From Sphagnum compactum (taxonomy: Eukaryota; Bryophyta; Sphagnopsida; Sphagnales), in NCBI GenBank assembly GCA_965153455.1, contig OZ234495.1:12582875-12646874 (forward strand): a stretch of DNA of 64,000 bases. Direction: 5' to 3'. A program made the position numbers and the translations under genes. Positions within the stretch are counted from its first letter, which is position 1, and every line of letters begins with the position of its first letter. Positions 61,766 through 64,000 of this stretch are shown here, in pieces. Below the pieces are notes generated by a model. The model was not told where the DNA came from. It ran no database searches and saw only the letters and a list, made by a program, of their open reading frames with translations.

Positions 61766-64000
61766 ATAAGAGCCAAGAAATTACTTGATAAGGCTCTTTC
61801 CATCACCAATTTTTTGCTTTTTGGTCTAGGATAGGTTCATAGCCCCATTTGGATATATTCCACAATTGTGGAAGTAACCCTAAATTGATCTCAAATTCCC
61901 ATAATCTCTTTACGCTTGCAAGTGCATCATTTATATCATTTTGACATAAAACACCTACTTTTTGAATGTTACAACACTTGTGTTATTAAACATGTTGTGT
62001 TGCTCAATTTAATTGTTCATGAGTTACTTGCTTAACAATGGGCCTTGATCGAAGCTTAGGCCTTGATTGAGGCCTTGGCCTTTTTTTACCCTCCTTAATT
62101 GCAGCTAGCTTTGGATTACCCATCTTAATCATTTAATTGCCCAAGGTCCAGTGCTAATTAATAACTTCAAACCATGCTATGATACTTTTGTTGATAGATT
62201 TGGAATGACCTTTACAAAACTCTTGAAACAAACCCAAAGTGCCTTTTAGGGAAAACTTAGAATGTAATTAAAACCTAGCTATCGAAATCTACTATTGTTG
62301 AACATTGTACAATCAAATGGACAAGTACCAATTCACGCATCTTGTTCAATCAAATTTTTACATTGCCAAAGTTCAAGCAACCTAGTGAAGTCATGGGCAT
62401 TCTTCTTACAATGAATTTGTTTAGTGGATGATCAAAGCAAGGTTAAAGTTATAGGTCTGGTCATTTTTCCTTCAAAGTCCATACATATATGAAATTAGTT
62501 ATGAGAATGTTCTTCACATCTTAAACTATAAGCGAATGCCATTATGTCTCACTTAGCAAGTGTTGTATGGGATTCTAAAAGGTTGAGATGTCTTCAACAA
62601 TTCATCCTTCAATATTTACTTTCCACATATAGATGAATTCACTAAATGCAACCCCACTAGAGTTGCACCCATGAGTGACATTGTTGTAATTAAAATAAAA
62701 ACCCAAGTCTTAAATGACAATGCCAAAGAAAAAACAAAAAAGCTCCAAAGATATGCATAGAGGTTACTTACCAAGTTTATTATCAAATTTCAATGTCTAC
62801 TCTACACAAGGATTTTAAGGTTGAAATTCATGATCAACAATAAGTAACAAGTGAATGTTATTTTAAATTTCAAAGCTTATGGATTTAAAGTAAGGTTATT
62901 GGACTAAAAATTTCAAGAAAACGAAAATTGGATTGGTGGAGGAAAAGACTTGCAAATAGATCATTGGGAGATGGATACTTACATTTTGGATGTATACTTT
63001 GATTTGAGATGAATAGTTTGACAATTATAATACCAATAAGCAATAGGTCTCTACAAAGTTACATATGAATGTTATATCCATTGCCATTATCAGGTCATTA
63101 TAATCCAATATTTGCAATTTTCCAAACAACCTCTTAAAATATCATGTGATGAATATTAAGATCCATCAAGATTAATTTGTTCAAATGATAATTGTGTCTT
63201 CTATAAACATAGAATATGAACATTCTTCATAATTGATTCTTCACAATCTAAAATATTGTAAATTCCACATTTAATTTACAAGTCATATCTTACCACTCCT
63301 CAAGGGCTTATTACCTCCACTGTCGCAAACTTGTAAATAATATCTACACATCATACAAGAACCCACATTATAACAAAATTAAGTATAATAAATTTTTGTC
63401 GATCTATTCTCATCACACAATTTCAAAGTACCACAATTGTTTATGGCATAGACATGTGACACTAACTAGTTGAATTCCAGGATTTTCATGAAGCAATACC
63501 TTGGACCACTTTACCTATGTTTGATAACCATACACTCATGATAGTTACAACAGGAGACCGATATATCTTTGTATAAACTACACTTCAATTACCCCACTTG
63601 AGCAAGCATTGGTTTCATTAACAACTTTGAAAGAAAGGGTTTGCTAGTAACATTTGATTGTGAACCCTAAGTTCTATGACCCAAAATGACTCATAGGAAA
63701 AAGAATTCACCATAGGGTGCAAATAGGATAACAAACGCCATACCCGTCTGCTTTTTTATTACTTTTGTGACCGCTTTTAGGAAAATATTCCTAGAATATT
63801 AGCAAAATATTCTTGAATTGTTTTTAGACAAAATCTTAATTTTTTTAAAAAAAAAATCTTCATTCTTTTTTAGTAAGGTTCATGTTAAAAATTTGGCAAA
63901 AAATGTCATTTTCAAAAAATTGAAATCCATTTACAAATCTTTTTATTGTTAAAAACAAGTGTTATAATATTTAATGAATGCTTCTGTTAATATTTTATTC
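61766..64000. other. Gene-free stretch at the window end
   Basis: AT-rich, no recognisable frame. The first few hundred bases should contain the N-terminal coding part of transposase-like copy 1, but I could not read its basic region there. No RNA gene or repeat array was noticed. Confidence 0.5.

Overview
The window looks like nuclear DNA from a land plant with a large, repeat-rich genome. It is very AT-rich, holds one intact intron-containing gene in 64 kb, and is otherwise filled with decayed transposable elements and private repeats. The gene is a cytokinin dehydrogenase, a plant enzyme family, with short GT-AG introns. A fern or another non-flowering large-genome plant fits best by impression, but the species cannot be fixed from the sequence.

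Layout. 0-16 kb: AT-rich spacer with a four-copy dispersed repeat, a decayed hAT-type transposase (3.9-5.1 kb, minus), a 443-bp tandem repeat (10.0-10.8 kb), a GC-richer island with inverted 24-bp repeats (14.3-15.2 kb) and a fold-back hairpin (15.35-15.57 kb). 16-17 kb: a Ty3/Gypsy RNase H fossil on the minus strand, part of it duplicated in tandem. 20-23 kb: tandem repeats and a 776-bp element with 24-bp terminal inverted repeats. 26-28 kb: a second, more complete hAT fossil. 32.4-33.1 kb: a MITE-like element.

35.8-38.6 kb: the cytokinin dehydrogenase gene (plus strand, 5 exons, about 602 aa), with a TATA box, a 14-codon upstream ORF and both active-site regions preserved. It is the only gene here judged functional. 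An inverted copy of the dispersed repeat lies about 0.5 kb upstream of its TATA box.

42-45 kb: a Ty1/Copia gag fossil split by an AT-rich insert, then a block where an 11-13 base motif switches strand. 45.9-61.8 kb: two head-to-tail decayed copies of a large DDE/DDD-type transposase-like gene on the minus strand, which I recognise as a recurrent plant family but cannot name. The upstream copy is cut in two by a 6.9-kb LTR retrotransposon (54.55-61.47 kb, plus strand). Protein homology continues from one side of the retrotransposon to the other, which gives the order of events: transposase gene, retrotransposon insertion, decay. 61.8-64 kb: nothing recognisable.

Many fossil lesions look like C-to-T or G-to-A changes (Cys to Tyr, catalytic Asp to Asn, Trp to stop). 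This fits long-term silencing and deamination of methylated cytosine, though that cause is inferred.
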